A DNA stretch of 64,000 nucleotides, taken from contig NZ_JAHYCA010000001.1 in the NCBI RefSeq assembly GCF_019430905.1, forward strand, positions 791,095 through 855,094, written 5' to 3'. The position numbers were made by a program, and so were the translations under genes. The stretch comes from Billgrantia antri. GTDB taxonomy: Bacteria; Pseudomonadota; Gammaproteobacteria; Pseudomonadales; Halomonadaceae. Below, piece after piece: positions 26,557 to 36,315 of the stretch (position 1 is its first letter; the number at the start of each line of letters is the position of its first letter). The notes beneath the pieces were generated by a model that did not search any database, was not told the origin of the DNA, and worked only from the letters and a program-made list of their open reading frames with translations.

Positions 26557-27093
26557 ATGTCGCACTATTGTGACCTGGCACCGGGGCACCCCTGGCATGG
26601 CCCCTATCATGACGACGAGTACGGTTTTCCCGTCGCCGGCGACACGGCACTGTTCGAGCGTCTGGTACTGGAGATCAACCAGGCCGGCCTGTCGTGGCTG
26701 ACCGTGCTCAAGAAGCGCGAAGCTTTCCGGCGAGCCTTCGACGGCTTCGATGTCGATCGGGTTGCCGCCTTCGGCGAAGCCGATCGTGCGCGGCTGCTCG
26801 GCGATGCCGGCATCATCCGCAACCGGCTCAAGGTGGCGGCGGTCATCCACAATGCCGGGGTGATACAGGCCCTGCGCGACGCTCATGGCAGCTTTGCCGG
26901 CTGGCTCGACCACCATCACCCGATGACAAAGGACGAATGGGTCAAGCTGTTCCGCCGCACTTTTCGCTTCACCGGCCCGGAGATCGTCGGCGAGTTTCTC
27001 ATGAGCACCGGCTATCTGCCCGGTGCCCATCGCGAAGACTGCCCCGTTCACCAGCGCATTCTCGCTCTCGGCCCCGCCTGGCAGAAGGCCTGA
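26557..27093 (+). CDS. tag: DNA-3-methyladenine glycosylase I (Tag)
   Basis: A 178-residue repair enzyme that excises 3-methyladenine from alkylated DNA. The family start is present (CDLAPGHPWHGPYHDDEYGFP, containing the zinc Cys and the first His), followed by LFERLVLEINQAGLSW, FDVDRVA, IIRNRLKVAAVIHNA and the C-terminal HREDCPVHQ, which supplies the last zinc ligands. Length is near the E. coli protein (187). The start at 26557 follows GGGAAAGAGG. It stands between a divergent DUF411 gene and a co-directional membrane hydrolase 31 bases downstream. Confidence 0.92.
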   Translation: MSHYCDLAPGHPWHGPYHDDEYGFPVAGDTALFERLVLEINQAGLSWLTVLKKREAFRRAFDGFDVDRVAAFGEADRARLLGDAGIIRNRLKVAAVIHNAGVIQALRDAHGSFAGWLDHHHPMTKDEWVKLFRRTFRFTGPEIVGEFLMSTGYLPGAHREDCPVHQRILALGPAWQKA

Positions 27094-27124
27094 GCGACCC
27101 GGTGCGCGTACGAGAACATACCCC

Positions 27125-28192
27125 ATGGATACCCTGACACAGGCCGCCCTGGGTGCGGCGGTAGGCGGCACCGTTCTGGGTCGCCGCCTGGGACGCAAGG
27201 CGGTGCTGATCGGTGCGGTCCTGGGCAGCCTGCCCGACCTCGATGTCTTCCTCGACTATGGCGATGCGGTAGCCAACATCACCGAACATCGCGGCTTTAC
27301 TCACTCCCTGTTCGTGCTGACGGGGCTTGGCACACTGCTGGCATTGCTCGCCCGACGCCTCGCCACGGCTCGCGACATTTCCTTGGGCCGCTGGTGGGCC
27401 TACTTCATGCTGTGTCTGGTGACCCACCCGCTGCTCGACGTGCTGACCACCTATGGCACCCAGATCTGGTGGCCGCTCGCGGTGCGCCCCAGCGCCTGGC
27501 CGGTGGTCTTCATCATCGACCCGCTCTACACACTGCTGCTACTGGTAGGCGTCGGCATCGCACTGATCGGCGGCAACGCCCAGCGCGGCCCCGCCTGGGG
27601 ACTGTCGCTCTCCTGCGTCTACCTGCTCTTCGCCATGCTCGCCAAGGGCGTGGTCGAACACCGTCTCGCGCCGGTGCTGGCCGAACGCGGGCTCGAGCAG
27701 GTGCCACGACTGGTGCAGCCCACCCCGTTCAATACACTGCTTTGGCGGGTGACGTTCATCGACGGTGAGCGTCACCACGAAAGCCTGGTGGGCCTGCTGG
27801 ATGGCGGTACGCCACCGATGGTTGAGACCTTTCGCCGCGGTGCCGAGCTCGAGCCGGCCGCCATGGCGCTCGAGAAGGGCCAGCGACTGGACTGGTTTGC
27901 CGGTCCCTTCCTGCGCTACGAGGTGCGCGAGATCGAAGGCCGGGAAACCTTGGTCGCCACCGACCTGCGCCTGGGGTTCCCGGGGTTCTATGCCTTCAGC
28001 TACGCCTTGGCGATACGCGAGGAGGAGGCGTGGCAGCCGCTGCAAGTCACCGAGATGGTGACGGCAGACTCACGCGCGCAACGGGATGCCCTGGGAAAAC
28101 TGGGGGCACGCATGCTCGATGCACAGGCCACCCTGTGCACGAGCCACTTCGTTTCCCAGCACTGGGTCGCCAACGTACCCTCGGCGTGCTGA
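27125..28192 (+). CDS. membrane-bound metal-dependent hydrolase (YbcI/DUF457 family)
   Basis: A 355-residue protein. The N-terminal half is membrane-bound and carries the family motifs MDTLTQAALGAAVGG, GSLPDLD, the HRGFTHS histidine block, and VTHPLLDVLTTYGT. The C-terminal half (after about residue 190) is soluble and variable. The family is annotated as metal-dependent hydrolases on the basis of these conserved His/Asp residues; substrates are unknown. It follows tag by 31 bases and is convergent with azoR, whose stop lies 3 bases away. Confidence 0.82.
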   Translation: MDTLTQAALGAAVGGTVLGRRLGRKAVLIGAVLGSLPDLDVFLDYGDAVANITEHRGFTHSLFVLTGLGTLLALLARRLATARDISLGRWWAYFMLCLVTHPLLDVLTTYGTQIWWPLAVRPSAWPVVFIIDPLYTLLLLVGVGIALIGGNAQRGPAWGLSLSCVYLLFAMLAKGVVEHRLAPVLAERGLEQVPRLVQPTPFNTLLWRVTFIDGERHHESLVGLLDGGTPPMVETFRRGAELEPAAMALEKGQRLDWFAGPFLRYEVREIEGRETLVATDLRLGFPGFYAFSYALAIREEEAWQPLQVTEMVTADSRAQRDALGKLGARMLDAQATLCTSHFVSQHWVANVPSAC

Positions 28193-28195
28193 GCT

Positions 28196-28804
28196 CTACA
28201 GGTCGGCGACCAGCGAGTCGATGGCCTGCCGCGCTTCCTTGAGTGCAGCGTCGCGCCGCCCCTCGCCCATGGCCAGCCCCTCGGCGTAGATCACCGAGAC
28301 ATCGCCGATACCGATCATGCCCAGCATCGCCTTGAGATGCGGCGTCTGGGTGTCGAGTTCGGTGCCGGCGTACTGGCCACCGCGAGCGGCGAGGATGACG
28401 GCACGCTTGCCCTTCACCAACCCCACGGGACCCTGCTCGGTGTAGCGGAAAGTGACACCGGCACGCATCACCCGGTCGAACCAGGCCTTGAGCTGAGACG
28501 GAATGCCGAAGTTGTACATCGGCACGGCCAGCACCAGCACATCGTGAGCGTTGAGTTCCTCGATCAGGTCGTCCGAACGTTGCGCCAGCATCTGCTGCTC
28601 GGCGGTGCGTTCAGTGGCGGCTGCCTGCCAGCTGCCGAGCTCCTCGAGTCCGAGATGCGGCAGCGATTCGACGGCCAGGTCGCGATGGGTGAGGCTCAGC
28701 TCGCCTCGCTGGTCGGCCTGCTGGCGAAAGTGGCTGGCCAGGGCATTGGATTGCCCCTGCTCACCGAGAATGGAGGAAGTGACGAGAAGAATTCGGTTAG
28801 CCAT
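28196..28804 (-). CDS. azoR: FMN-dependent NADH-azoreductase
   Basis: A 202-residue flavodoxin-fold quinone/azo reductase. The FMN-phosphate loop reads TSSILGEQGQSN near the start; VLAVPMYNFGIPSQLKAWFDRV is the conserved flavin/dimer segment; AARGGQY corresponds to the isoalloxazine-contact loop. These enzymes reduce quinones and azo compounds by two electrons and protect against thiol and quinone stress. The ATG at 28804 has GGGAGA upstream. It lies upstream of nothing on its strand; sodB, also an oxidative-stress gene, is transcribed separately on the same strand. Confidence 0.92.
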   Translation of the reverse strand: MANRILLVTSSILGEQGQSNALASHFRQQADQRGELSLTHRDLAVESLPHLGLEELGSWQAAATERTAEQQMLAQRSDDLIEELNAHDVLVLAVPMYNFGIPSQLKAWFDRVMRAGVTFRYTEQGPVGLVKGKRAVILAARGGQYAGTELDTQTPHLKAMLGMIGIGDVSVIYAEGLAMGEGRRDAALKEARQAIDSLVADL

Positions 28805-28998
28805 GACGATCTCCCTGTGGAGGCATTGTGATATTCGCCATGATACGTGCATTTTTTCGCGCTAAAAGCGCATAGTTTCGCGCCACTCATTCGAAAAATA
28901 CGAAAATACATGAGGGCGATAGGCCCCACCTAACGACGAAGCCCATCACGGTGCAACAGGACAGCACGCAGGGTTTCCGCCCCGCGGCGATTTCACGC

Positions 28999-29577
28999 CT
29001 AAGCGAAGTTCTGAGCCACGAAGTCCCAGTTCAGTACGCTCCAGATGTTTTCCAGGTATTTGGGACGCGCGTTGCGGTAGTCGATGTAGTAGGCGTGCTC
29101 CCATACGTCGATGGTCAGCAGTGGGGTCTGGCCATGGGCAATGGGCGTATCGGCATTGCTGGTATTGACGATGTCGACGCCACCGTCGGCCGTCTTGATC
29201 AGCCAGGTCCAGCCGGCGCCGAAGTTGGCCACGGCACTGTCGTTGAAGGCCTGCTTGAACTTTGCGAAGGAGCCGAACCGGGCCTGAATCGCCTCGGCCA
29301 GCGCGCCTGACGGCTCACCGCCCCCATTGGGCGCCAGGCAGTGCCAGTAGAAGGTATGGTTCCACACCTGGGCTGCCTGGTTGAACAGGCTGCCGGACGC
29401 GGACTGGATGATCTCCTCCAGAGACTTGTCGGCAGCGTCGGTGCCTGCGATCAGCTCGTTGAGTTTGGTGACGTAGGCCTGATGATGCTTGCCGTAGTGA
29501 TAGTCGAGGGTCTCGGCGGAAATATGCGGCTCCAGGGCGTTCCTGTCATAGGGCAGTGCCGGCAGTTCGAATACCAT
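28999..29577 (-). CDS. sodB: iron superoxide dismutase
   Basis: A 192-residue cytoplasmic superoxide dismutase. Metal ligands are visible as His27 in YHYGKHHQAYV, His in VWNHTFYWHCL, and the C-terminal D-x-W-E-H of LLTIDVWEHAYYIDYRN. The start VFELPALPYDRNAL, the FNQAAQVWNHTF pattern and the length (E. coli SodB 193) indicate the iron form rather than manganese. AGGAG is 5-6 bases before the ATG. No Fur box was recognised in its short upstream gap. Confidence 0.95.
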   Translation of the reverse strand: MVFELPALPYDRNALEPHISAETLDYHYGKHHQAYVTKLNELIAGTDAADKSLEEIIQSASGSLFNQAAQVWNHTFYWHCLAPNGGGEPSGALAEAIQARFGSFAKFKQAFNDSAVANFGAGWTWLIKTADGGVDIVNTSNADTPIAHGQTPLLTIDVWEHAYYIDYRNARPKYLENIWSVLNWDFVAQNFA

Positions 29578-29630
29578 ATGGTGGCTCCTAGTGTTTTACG
29601 GTGAGGACCTGGCCCATCTTCAGCACCGGG

Positions 29631-30356
29631 TTACGGCGCGATGCCCTGGCCACAGCCCCGATACGTTTCCCCGTCGATGGTCAGAGTCACGCGCGCAGGA
29701 AACGGCTCGCCGCTCATGTCGTCGAAGCAGGCCCGCGCCTCCAGGCGCAGCTCGAAGGGCTGCTGCGTCGCTGCGCTGGCGAGCGCCACCCGGCCGTTGG
29801 CGTTGTCCATGCCGGTGACGCGATAGGGCAGCGTCATCTCCCGCGTGCCGTAGTCGAGCACCAGCGTCAGCTCAGGCGCATCGTGAGCCAGGTTGACGTT
29901 CCAGCCCGGTTCGTTGCCACGGCCATGGAACATCACACCGGGGCGTTGCTGGCGCGTCAGTGCCGCGCGCGCCATGTCGGCTCGGCAGTCGAGCTTGCCG
30001 TTGGCGCTCTCCACCACCGCCTCCCCTCCCTTGTTCCAGAAGCTCAGATCCCCCTGCTGGTAACGCGCACCGCTGGCCACCACCGCCGGCGTCAGGCGAT
30101 AGGCGCCATGTGCCGACCACAGCCGCAGCTCGCGCTCGCCGAAGGCCGTCACCAGGTCCTGCTGCGGCGTGCAACGCCACGCCTCGAAGCGCTCGGCGCC
30201 GCCCGGAAACAGCGCGGAGGGCAATAGCGGCGCCGTGTTGGCGACCTTTTCGGCGGGCCGCGGCCCATCGACCGCGGGCGCGGCACAGCCGCCCAGCAGC
30301 AGAGAGCCGGCCAGGAAAAGAGCCGGGGGGAAAGAGGTAGGGATACGAAGCGACAT
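29631..30356 (-). CDS. lipoprotein with MliC-like lysozyme-inhibitor domain plus COG3650-type domain
   Basis: A 241-residue predicted lipoprotein: signal peptide with lipobox LLGGC (Cys24). Residues about 60-130 look like the MliC/PliC C-type lysozyme-inhibitor fold (FEAWRCTPQQDLVTAF, GARYQQGDLSFWNKGGEAVVES). The C-terminal part (GNEPGWNVNL to TLTIDGETYRGCGQGI) resembles the COG3650 family of envelope proteins. MliC-type proteins protect peptidoglycan against host lysozymes, so its presence in a likely environmental halophile is of interest. AAGGAA precedes the ATG at 30356. It lies 53 bases downstream of sodB's start region and ahead of metE's 3' end. Confidence 0.75.
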   Translation of the reverse strand: MSLRIPTSFPPALFLAGSLLLGGCAAPAVDGPRPAEKVANTAPLLPSALFPGGAERFEAWRCTPQQDLVTAFGERELRLWSAHGAYRLTPAVVASGARYQQGDLSFWNKGGEAVVESANGKLDCRADMARAALTRQQRPGVMFHGRGNEPGWNVNLAHDAPELTLVLDYGTREMTLPYRVTGMDNANGRVALASAATQQPFELRLEARACFDDMSGEPFPARVTLTIDGETYRGCGQGIAP

Positions 30357-30464
30357 GGCAATTCCTTGAACAGTTCGATCGAACGGCCACAGCATAACAG
30401 GCACCGGCACCTGCCGGCCCGGTGCCCGTTTCACGCGTTGCGAACGCAGCCTGCCTGACCGGTG

Positions 30465-32762
30465 TCAGCCATGGCGGCGTCTCAGTTCGCGTGCCGCCTC
30501 GACCATGTTGGCCAGCGCCGGCTCCACTTCATCCCAGCTGCGGGTCTTGAGGCCGCAATCCGGGTTGATCCACAGCCGCTCGACGGGAATACGCTCGGCT
30601 GCCTTCTCCATCAATTGCACCATCCAGGCCACCTCGGGCACGTTGGGCGAGTGGATGTCATAGACGCCGGGGCCGATCTCGTTGGGATAGGCGAAATCCC
30701 GGAAGGCATCGAGCAGCTCCATGTGGGAACGTGAGGTCTCGATGGTGATGACGTCGGCATCCAGCGCGGCGATGGCGGCGATGATGTCATTGAACTCCGA
30801 ATAGCACATGTGGGTATGGATCTGCGTGGCGTCCCGCGCCACCGAGGCGGTCAGGCGGAAGCACGCCACGGCCCAGTCGAGATAGGCCTGCCACTCGCCC
30901 TGACGCAACGGCAACCCCTCACGCAGCGCCGGCTCGTCGATCTGGATCGCCGGGATGCCGGCGGCCTCGAGGTCGGCCACCTCGTCGCGCAAGGCAAGGG
31001 CTATCTGGCGGCAGGTCGTCTCGCGCGGCTGATCGTCGCGCACGAAGGACCACTGCAGCATGGTCACGGGCCCCGTGAGCATGCCCTTCATCGGCCGCCG
31101 GGTAAGCGACTGGGCATAGCGACTCCAGGCCACCGTCATCGGTGCCGGACGGCTCACGTCGCCGACGATGACCGGCGGCTTGACGCAGCGCGAGCCGTAG
31201 CTTTGCACCCAACCGTTACGGGTGAAGACGTAGCCATCGAGCTGCTCGCCGAAGTACTCGACCATGTCGTTGCGCTCGGCCTCGCCGTGCACCAGCATGT
31301 CGATGCCCAGCGCCTCCTGGCGTCGTACGGCATCGGCGATCTCGTCGCGCATCCGGCTTTCGTAGGCCTCCAGCCCCAGTTCGCCGGTCTTGTGAGCGCG
31401 CCGGGCCGCACGGATCTCCGCGGTCTGGGGAAACGAGCCGATGGTCGTGGTGGGGAACAGCGGCAGGTCGAACACGCGACGCTGGGCCCGGGCTCTGACC
31501 GGGTAGGGGTTGTCGCGTGAAAGCTCGGCGTCGCCGACCCGGGCCAGGCGCTGGGCCACCTCGGGTCGATGCAGCCGCGGCGAGGCGCGTCGGGCATCCA
31601 GGGCCGTGGTGGCGGCGGCCACCCGGGCACGATCCTCCGCACCGGCGCGATTGCCCAGCAGCCGCGCCAGGGTCACGGTCTCGTCGAGCTTCTGGCGGGC
31701 GAACGCCAGCCAGCTCTTGAGCTCCTCGTCGAGCCCTTCCTCAGCTTCCAGATCCACCGGCACGTGCAGCAACGAGCACGAGGGCGCCAGCCACAGCCGC
31801 TCGCCCAGGCGCATGCGGGCATTGGCCAGGCGCTCATGCAGCGCGCCCAGGTCGGCGCGCCAGACGTTGCGCCCATCGATGGCTCCTATCGACAGGACCT
31901 TGTAACCGGGCAGGTTGTCGAGCACTGCGGTCAACTGATCGGGGGCGCGTATCGCGTCGATGTGCAGGCCTTCCACCGGCAGGTTCACGGCCAACTGCAA
32001 ATTATCCCCAAGCCCGCCGAAATAGGTCGCCACCAGCAGCTTGACCGGCGCGGCGCGCAGCACGTTGTAGGCCGCCTCGAAGGCCTGTCTCCACGCCAGT
32101 GGCAGATCCTGCACCAGCGCCGGCTCGTCGAGCTGGACCCACGCCACGCCCTGCTCGGCCAGGCGCGCCAGGATCTCAGCATAGACCGGTAGCAGCGACT
32201 CGAGCAGGCTCAATCGGTCGATGTCCTCCTCGCACGCCTTGCCCAGCCACAGCCAGGTCAGCGGCCCGGTCAGCGTCACCTTGACCGGATGCCCCGCTGC
32301 GCGGGCCTCGGCCACCTCATCGAACAGCCGCGAGCTGGCCAACCTGAACGATTGCCCAGCATGCAGCTCGGGCACCAGATAGTGATAGTTGGTATCGAAA
32401 TACTTGGTCATCTCACAGGCGGTGGCAGGCGTCCCGCTGGGTGCCCGACCACGCGCCATGCGAAATTGCGTATCCAGGTCGACCTCGCCGCGGGCGACTT
32501 CATCCTGTGCATTGAAGCGCGGCGGTACGGCGCCCAGCAATACGGACACATTGAGAATCTGATCGTAGAAGGCGAAATCGCCCACGGTGACGAAGTCCAG
32601 ACCGGCGTCACGCTGCGCTTGCCAGTGCCGTGCTCTCAGCTCACGACCACAGGCTTCAAGACCGGCGCGGTCGATTTCGCCACGCCAATAAGCCTCGAGG
32701 GCATGCTTGAGTTCACGCTGCGGGCCGATTCGCGGATAGCCAAGAACATGAGCTAATGTCAT
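30465..32762 (-). CDS. metE: cobalamin-independent methionine synthase MetE
   Basis: A 765-residue enzyme that transfers the methyl group from 5-methyltetrahydropteroyltri-glutamate to homocysteine. Two homologous halves are visible. The C-terminal barrel holds the zinc site: HTHMCYSEF (His and Cys), a Glu in the following strand, and NPDCGLKTR. The N-terminus [18 protein letters not shown] is the family start. Other landmarks are [12 protein letters not shown] and [16 protein letters not shown]. The ATG at 32762 was chosen by that N-terminus. It is divergent from metR with 97 bases between, the classical arrangement for MetR control. Confidence 0.96.
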   Translation of the reverse strand: MTLAHVLGYPRIGPQRELKHALEAYWRGEIDRAGLEACGRELRARHWQAQRDAGLDFVTVGDFAFYDQILNVSVLLGAVPPRFNAQDEVARGEVDLDTQFRMARGRAPSGTPATACEMTKYFDTNYHYLVPELHAGQSFRLASSRLFDEVAEARAAGHPVKVTLTGPLTWLWLGKACEEDIDRLSLLESLLPVYAEILARLAEQGVAWVQLDEPALVQDLPLAWRQAFEAAYNVLRAAPVKLLVATYFGGLGDNLQLAVNLPVEGLHIDAIRAPDQLTAVLDNLPGYKVLSIGAIDGRNVWRADLGALHERLANARMRLGERLWLAPSCSLLHVPVDLEAEEGLDEELKSWLAFARQKLDETVTLARLLGNRAGAEDRARVAAATTALDARRASPRLHRPEVAQRLARVGDAELSRDNPYPVRARAQRRVFDLPLFPTTTIGSFPQTAEIRAARRAHKTGELGLEAYESRMRDEIADAVRRQEALGIDMLVHGEAERNDMVEYFGEQLDGYVFTRNGWVQSYGSRCVKPPVIVGDVSRPAPMTVAWSRYAQSLTRRPMKGMLTGPVTMLQWSFVRDDQPRETTCRQIALALRDEVADLEAAGIPAIQIDEPALREGLPLRQGEWQAYLDWAVACFRLTASVARDATQIHTHMCYSEFNDIIAAIAALDADVITIETSRSHMELLDAFRDFAYPNEIGPGVYDIHSPNVPEVAWMVQLMEKAAERIPVERLWINPDCGLKTRSWDEVEPALANMVEAARELRRRHG

Positions 32763-32840
32763 GATAAATCCCTTTGCGCATGAATGATGTCGCAAAGTCT
32801 CGCCGTCGCATCATGGTGAATCAAACTAAATTTATTAACT

Positions 32841-32851
32841 TTCAAGATGAA
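32841..32851. promoter_or_regulatory. small palindrome in the metE-metR intergenic region
   Basis: TTCAAGATGAA has perfect 4-base arms around a 3-base centre, 8 bases before the metR start, in an AT-rich region. It could be an operator, but it is TTCA-n-TGAA and so the reverse of the MetR consensus TGAA-n5-TTCA; no clean MetR box was found. Confidence 0.3.
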
Positions 32852-32859
32852 CAAAGATC

Positions 32860-33774
32860 ATGATTGAACTTCGCCATCTGCGAACGCTGATTGCCCTGCG
32901 CGATGCCGGCTCGCTGGTGGAAGCTGCCGAACGGGTACACCTGACCCAGTCCGCCCTGTCTCACCAGATCAAGGATCTGGAGGAGCGCCTGGGCACGGCG
33001 CTGTTCGTGCGCAAGACCCGTCCGGTCGAATTCACCCGCGCCGGCCAACGCCTGCTGGCCCTGGCCGAACAGGTGCTACCGCTGGTACGCATGGGCGAGC
33101 GCGACGTGGCCCGTCTGATCGGCCACGAGCCGGGGCGACTGCACATGGCCATCGAGTGCCACAGCTGCTTTCAGTGGCTGATGCCAACCATTGACCATTT
33201 TCGCGATCACTGGCCGGAAGTGGAGATCGACATTCCCGGTGGACACCACTTCGACCCGCTGCCGGCGCTGGCTCGCGAGCAGCTCGATCTGGTCATCACT
33301 GCCGACCCGCAGCCGCTCTCGGGGGTCTACTACGAGCCGCTGTTCCGCTACCAGGGCCTGCTGGCTGTCGCACGTCAGCATCGCCTGGCCGAGCGAGCCT
33401 TCGTCGCGCCCGAGGACCTCGCTGACGAAACCTTGATCACCTATCCGGTGGAGCATGCCCGCCTGGACGTATTCACCCAGTTTCTCGACCCCGCCGGCGT
33501 GCGCCCACGCGAGATCCGTACCGCCGAACTCACGGTGATGATGATGCAGCTGGTGGCCAGCGGCCGCGGGGTCTGTGCACTGCCCAACTGGGCGTTGACG
33601 GAGTACCTGGAGCGCGACTACGTCAAGGCGGTAGGTATTGGGGAAGCGGGCATGTGGAGCACGCTGTATGCCGCCATACGCGAGGAGAGCCGTGAACAGC
33701 CGTGGATGGAGGACTTCCTGCGCACGGCCCGCGAGACATCGTTCGCCGTGCTGGAGGGAATCAAGCCTGCCTGA
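32860..33774 (+). CDS. metR: LysR-type regulator MetR
   Basis: A 304-residue LysR regulator. The N-terminal winged helix-turn-helix is plain (IELRHLRTLIALRDAGSLVEAAERVHLTQSALSHQIKDLEERLG broken over residues 2-47). The effector domain carries MetR-like features: the CHSCFQWLMP segment near residue 105 and HHFDPLPAL. MetR uses homocysteine as co-activator for metE and other methionine genes. Divergent placement next to metE supports the identification. It ends 14 bases inside the 3' end of the convergent sensor kinase gene. Confidence 0.93.
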   Translation: MIELRHLRTLIALRDAGSLVEAAERVHLTQSALSHQIKDLEERLGTALFVRKTRPVEFTRAGQRLLALAEQVLPLVRMGERDVARLIGHEPGRLHMAIECHSCFQWLMPTIDHFRDHWPEVEIDIPGGHHFDPLPALAREQLDLVITADPQPLSGVYYEPLFRYQGLLAVARQHRLAERAFVAPEDLADETLITYPVEHARLDVFTQFLDPAGVRPREIRTAELTVMMMQLVASGRGVCALPNWALTEYLERDYVKAVGIGEAGMWSTLYAAIREESREQPWMEDFLRTARETSFAVLEGIKPA

Positions 33775-35398
33775 CCGGCAGCTTGGCCCTGCCGGCCGGC
33801 CCCAGCGGCAGCAGCAACGAGAAGCGCGCTCCGCCCAGTTCCTGGCTGTCGTCGACCACCACGCTTCCACCGTGCCAGGCCATGATCTTCTGCACGATGG
33901 AGAGTCCCAGGCCATAGCCCCCGCTGCGCCGGGTACGACTGTCATCGAGCCTCGCGAAGGGCTTGAAGATGGCCTGCCTCTCGCCGGCCGGCACGCCGGG
34001 CCCGTCATCCTCGATGTCCAGGCGCACCAGACGCGATTCCAGCGTGATCCGCACCAGCACCCGTGAGTGGGCGTGTCGACAGGCATTGGCCACCAGGTTC
34101 TGCAATGCCCGCTGCAGATAGCGCGGATCGGCCTGGACCTCAACCTCCTCTCCCGGTGCCAGCGTCAGCCGCAGATGGGCATGCAGCGGCGACAGCGTCT
34201 CGATAACCCGTTCGGCGACGGCACGACAGTCGACCTGAGTGCGTTCCAGCTCGGCCCCGTTGACCATGCCGCTGTCGAGCCTCGCATAGGTGAGGATTTC
34301 GTCAATCAGTTGGTCGAGCTCCTCGATGTCGCTGTCGATGCCATGCAGCTGACGGTGGATGGCAGGATCATCGGTCATGTCCTCGACCATCTGCATGGCG
34401 AAGCGAATCCGCGCCACCGGCGTGCGCAACTCATGGGACACCGCGCGGATCATCTCCTGCTGCGAGCGAAGCAGCGACTGCACCTGGGCCGCCATGGCGT
34501 TGAAGGCCATGCCGACCCGCCCGATGAAGCCACCGGCATCGACCTTGACCCGGGTATCCAGGCGCCCGCTGGCGATGCGCCCCGCCGCCAGCTCGAGCCG
34601 CGCCAGGCGCGCCTCTACGCCGCGCACGATCAGGTAGATGATTGCCGCCAGCACACCGAGCATGATCACCAGAACCAGCAGCAGCAGCGACGTCGGGGTC
34701 GGCTCCAGCGCCGAGACCGGACCGATCGACAACCACTGGCGAGAGCCGTCGGCAGCCGGCACGGCGAGATGGACGGTCAGCGCCCCTTGCCCCGGCATCA
34801 GGCGGATCACCAGTTCGCCATCGCGCAGACGGGTGAGCTGATGGCTGTCGAGCCCTTCGGGTGCCAGATCGTTGAGGCGTATCGGCAGAGCCTCGCTGGT
34901 CACGCCCTCGAGGCGTCGACGGCGGGCCTCGCCGTCGACTTCGGCCAGCCAGTCGCCGAGCATCTGTGCCAGCCCGCGTAGCTGGCGCTCGTTGAGTCCC
35001 GAGAGACGAGCTTCCAGGATGCGCTCTTCACGCGGCAAGCGGCGATAGAGCCGCCAGTCCCCCTCGGCCAGCACCTTCACCAGCACCCGGCCTCGCTCGA
35101 CCCGTCGGAGCTCGAACCAGCCGAGCTCGGTCTCCTCCGGTTCGCGCAAGGACAAGCGCATGTTGAGCATGTCGGATTGCTGCGTCAGCCACTCACCGCG
35201 CTCATGGGCCGGCAAGGCCGCCACCCGCCAGGTGAGGAGCTGCAGCGGTGCTTCGGCCAACTGTTCGCGGTACTGCTCGACGCGTACCCGATCGACCAGC
35301 GCCAGCCCAATGAGGGCCAAGCCAAAAGTCAGCAGCAGTGCCAGGGCCAGGGCCAGATAGACGCGCAGGAAGGAGCCATCGGCCAGGAACCGCTGCAT
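33761..35398 (-). CDS. sensor histidine kinase, RstB-like
   Basis: A 545-residue membrane kinase. Helix one (about 12-34), a periplasmic sensor region (about 35-240), helix two (LLLLVLVIMLGVLAAIIYLIV), HAMP linker, the H-box VSHELRTPVAR (phospho-accepting His), then N-box NLVANACRHAHS and ATP-lid DDGPGV and GYGLGLSIV. It is larger than E. coli RstB (433), the extra length lying in the periplasmic domain. It is co-directional and 3 bases downstream of an RstA-like regulator, so the two form an operon. The stimulus is not visible; Mg2+/acid is known for RstBA in enterics. Confidence 0.88.
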   Translation of the reverse strand: MQRFLADGSFLRVYLALALALLLTFGLALIGLALVDRVRVEQYREQLAEAPLQLLTWRVAALPAHERGEWLTQQSDMLNMRLSLREPEETELGWFELRRVERGRVLVKVLAEGDWRLYRRLPREERILEARLSGLNERQLRGLAQMLGDWLAEVDGEARRRRLEGVTSEALPIRLNDLAPEGLDSHQLTRLRDGELVIRLMPGQGALTVHLAVPAADGSRQWLSIGPVSALEPTPTSLLLLVLVIMLGVLAAIIYLIVRGVEARLARLELAAGRIASGRLDTRVKVDAGGFIGRVGMAFNAMAAQVQSLLRSQQEMIRAVSHELRTPVARIRFAMQMVEDMTDDPAIHRQLHGIDSDIEELDQLIDEILTYARLDSGMVNGAELERTQVDCRAVAERVIETLSPLHAHLRLTLAPGEEVEVQADPRYLQRALQNLVANACRHAHSRVLVRITLESRLVRLDIEDDGPGVPAGERQAIFKPFARLDDSRTRRSGGYGLGLSIVQKIMAWHGGSVVVDDSQELGGARFSLLLPLGPAGRAKLPVRQA

Positions 35399-35401
35399 CG
35401 G

Positions 35402-36088
35402 TCAAGCATCCTTGACGAATAGATAGCCCTTGCTGCGCACCGTCTTGATACGGTGTGGATGATTGGGATCGTCGCCGATCTTGGGGCGAATGCGTGAGAC
35501 CCGAACGTCGATGGAACGGTCCTGGCCGTCGTACTTGATGCCCCGCAGGTCGCTGAAGATCTCCTCGCGGGTGAGCACCCGCCCGGCGTTGCTGGCCAGC
35601 AGCCACAGCAGATCGAACTCAGCGCTGGTCAGGTCGATACGCTCGCCCTGAAGCCAGGCTTCCCGTGTGGCGCTATCGATTTCCAGGTTACCGAAGGTGA
35701 GACGCGCCTCGCCGGATTGTTCGGCGTTCTCCGCACGGCGCAGCAGCGCCCGCATGCGCGCCAGCAGCACCCGGGGCTGAACCGGCTTGGGCACGTAGTC
35801 GTCGGCCCCCATTTCCAAGCCCAGCACCTGATCCATGTCGTCGGTACGGGCAGTCAGCATCAGGATCGGCCCGGAGTAGTCGGGCCGGGCCCGGCGACAG
35901 ATCGACAATCCGTCCTCACCGGGTAGCATCAGATCGAGAATCACCAGATCCGGCTGCAGCGTCAGTATCTGGTCGACACCCCGTGAACCCTCGGCCTCCA
36001 CCGTGACCTTGAAGCCATTGGATTCCAGGTAGTCGCGGGTGAGTTCAGCCAGGCGCACGTCATCCTCGATAATCAGCACGTGTTCCAT
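35402..36088 (-). CDS. response regulator, RstA-like (OmpR/PhoB family)
   Basis: A 228-residue regulator. Receiver: IIEDD (acidic pair), phospho-Asp in VILDLMLPGEDG, Thr in MLTARTDD, Lys in YVPKPV. C-terminal winged helix: SAEFDLLWLLASNAGRVLTREEI and LRGIKYDGQDRSIDVRVSRIR, then HRIKTVRSKGYLFV. The LRG-YDG-DRS-DV pattern and the ending match E. coli RstA as remembered. MEHVLII at 36088 was chosen with GGAAAG upstream; an in-frame ATG at 36115 is also possible. Divergent from nrdA. Confidence 0.88.
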   Translation of the reverse strand: MEHVLIIEDDVRLAELTRDYLESNGFKVTVEAEGSRGVDQILTLQPDLVILDLMLPGEDGLSICRRARPDYSGPILMLTARTDDMDQVLGLEMGADDYVPKPVQPRVLLARMRALLRRAENAEQSGEARLTFGNLEIDSATREAWLQGERIDLTSAEFDLLWLLASNAGRVLTREEIFSDLRGIKYDGQDRSIDVRVSRIRPKIGDDPNHPHRIKTVRSKGYLFVKDA

Positions 36089-36149
36089 GTCGCTACTTTC
36101 CAGGTTGTCATCCATCCTAGTCATCCCCGTGCTGGGCTTCGTTATCACT

Positions 36150-36166
36150 CGGGACACCCTGTCCCG
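36150..36166. promoter_or_regulatory. 17-bp palindrome upstream of the rstA-like gene
   Basis: CGGGACA / TGTCCCG arms are perfect around CCC, 62 bases upstream of the chosen regulator start. It could be an operator or a leader hairpin; the bound protein is unknown. The rest of 36089-36315 shows nothing else I can name. Confidence 0.35.
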
Positions 36167-36315
36167 CCAATTTACAGGTCAAGGATACCCGAAATAGGTT
36201 CTTTCGCCTGCCTTTCATGCCATTTCGCGTCCTTGTAGCTTGCCAGCGAAGCATAGCCCGGACTCGGGCAACAACCCAAAGGATGCCCCCCGCCGAGTCA
36301 CAGCTCACCCACAGG

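Noticed and set aside
32763-32859. Classical MetR boxes or a SAM/cobalamin riboswitch in front of metE
   Set aside because: The gap is only 97 bases, too short for a cobalamin riboswitch, and no TGAA-n5-TTCA match was found.
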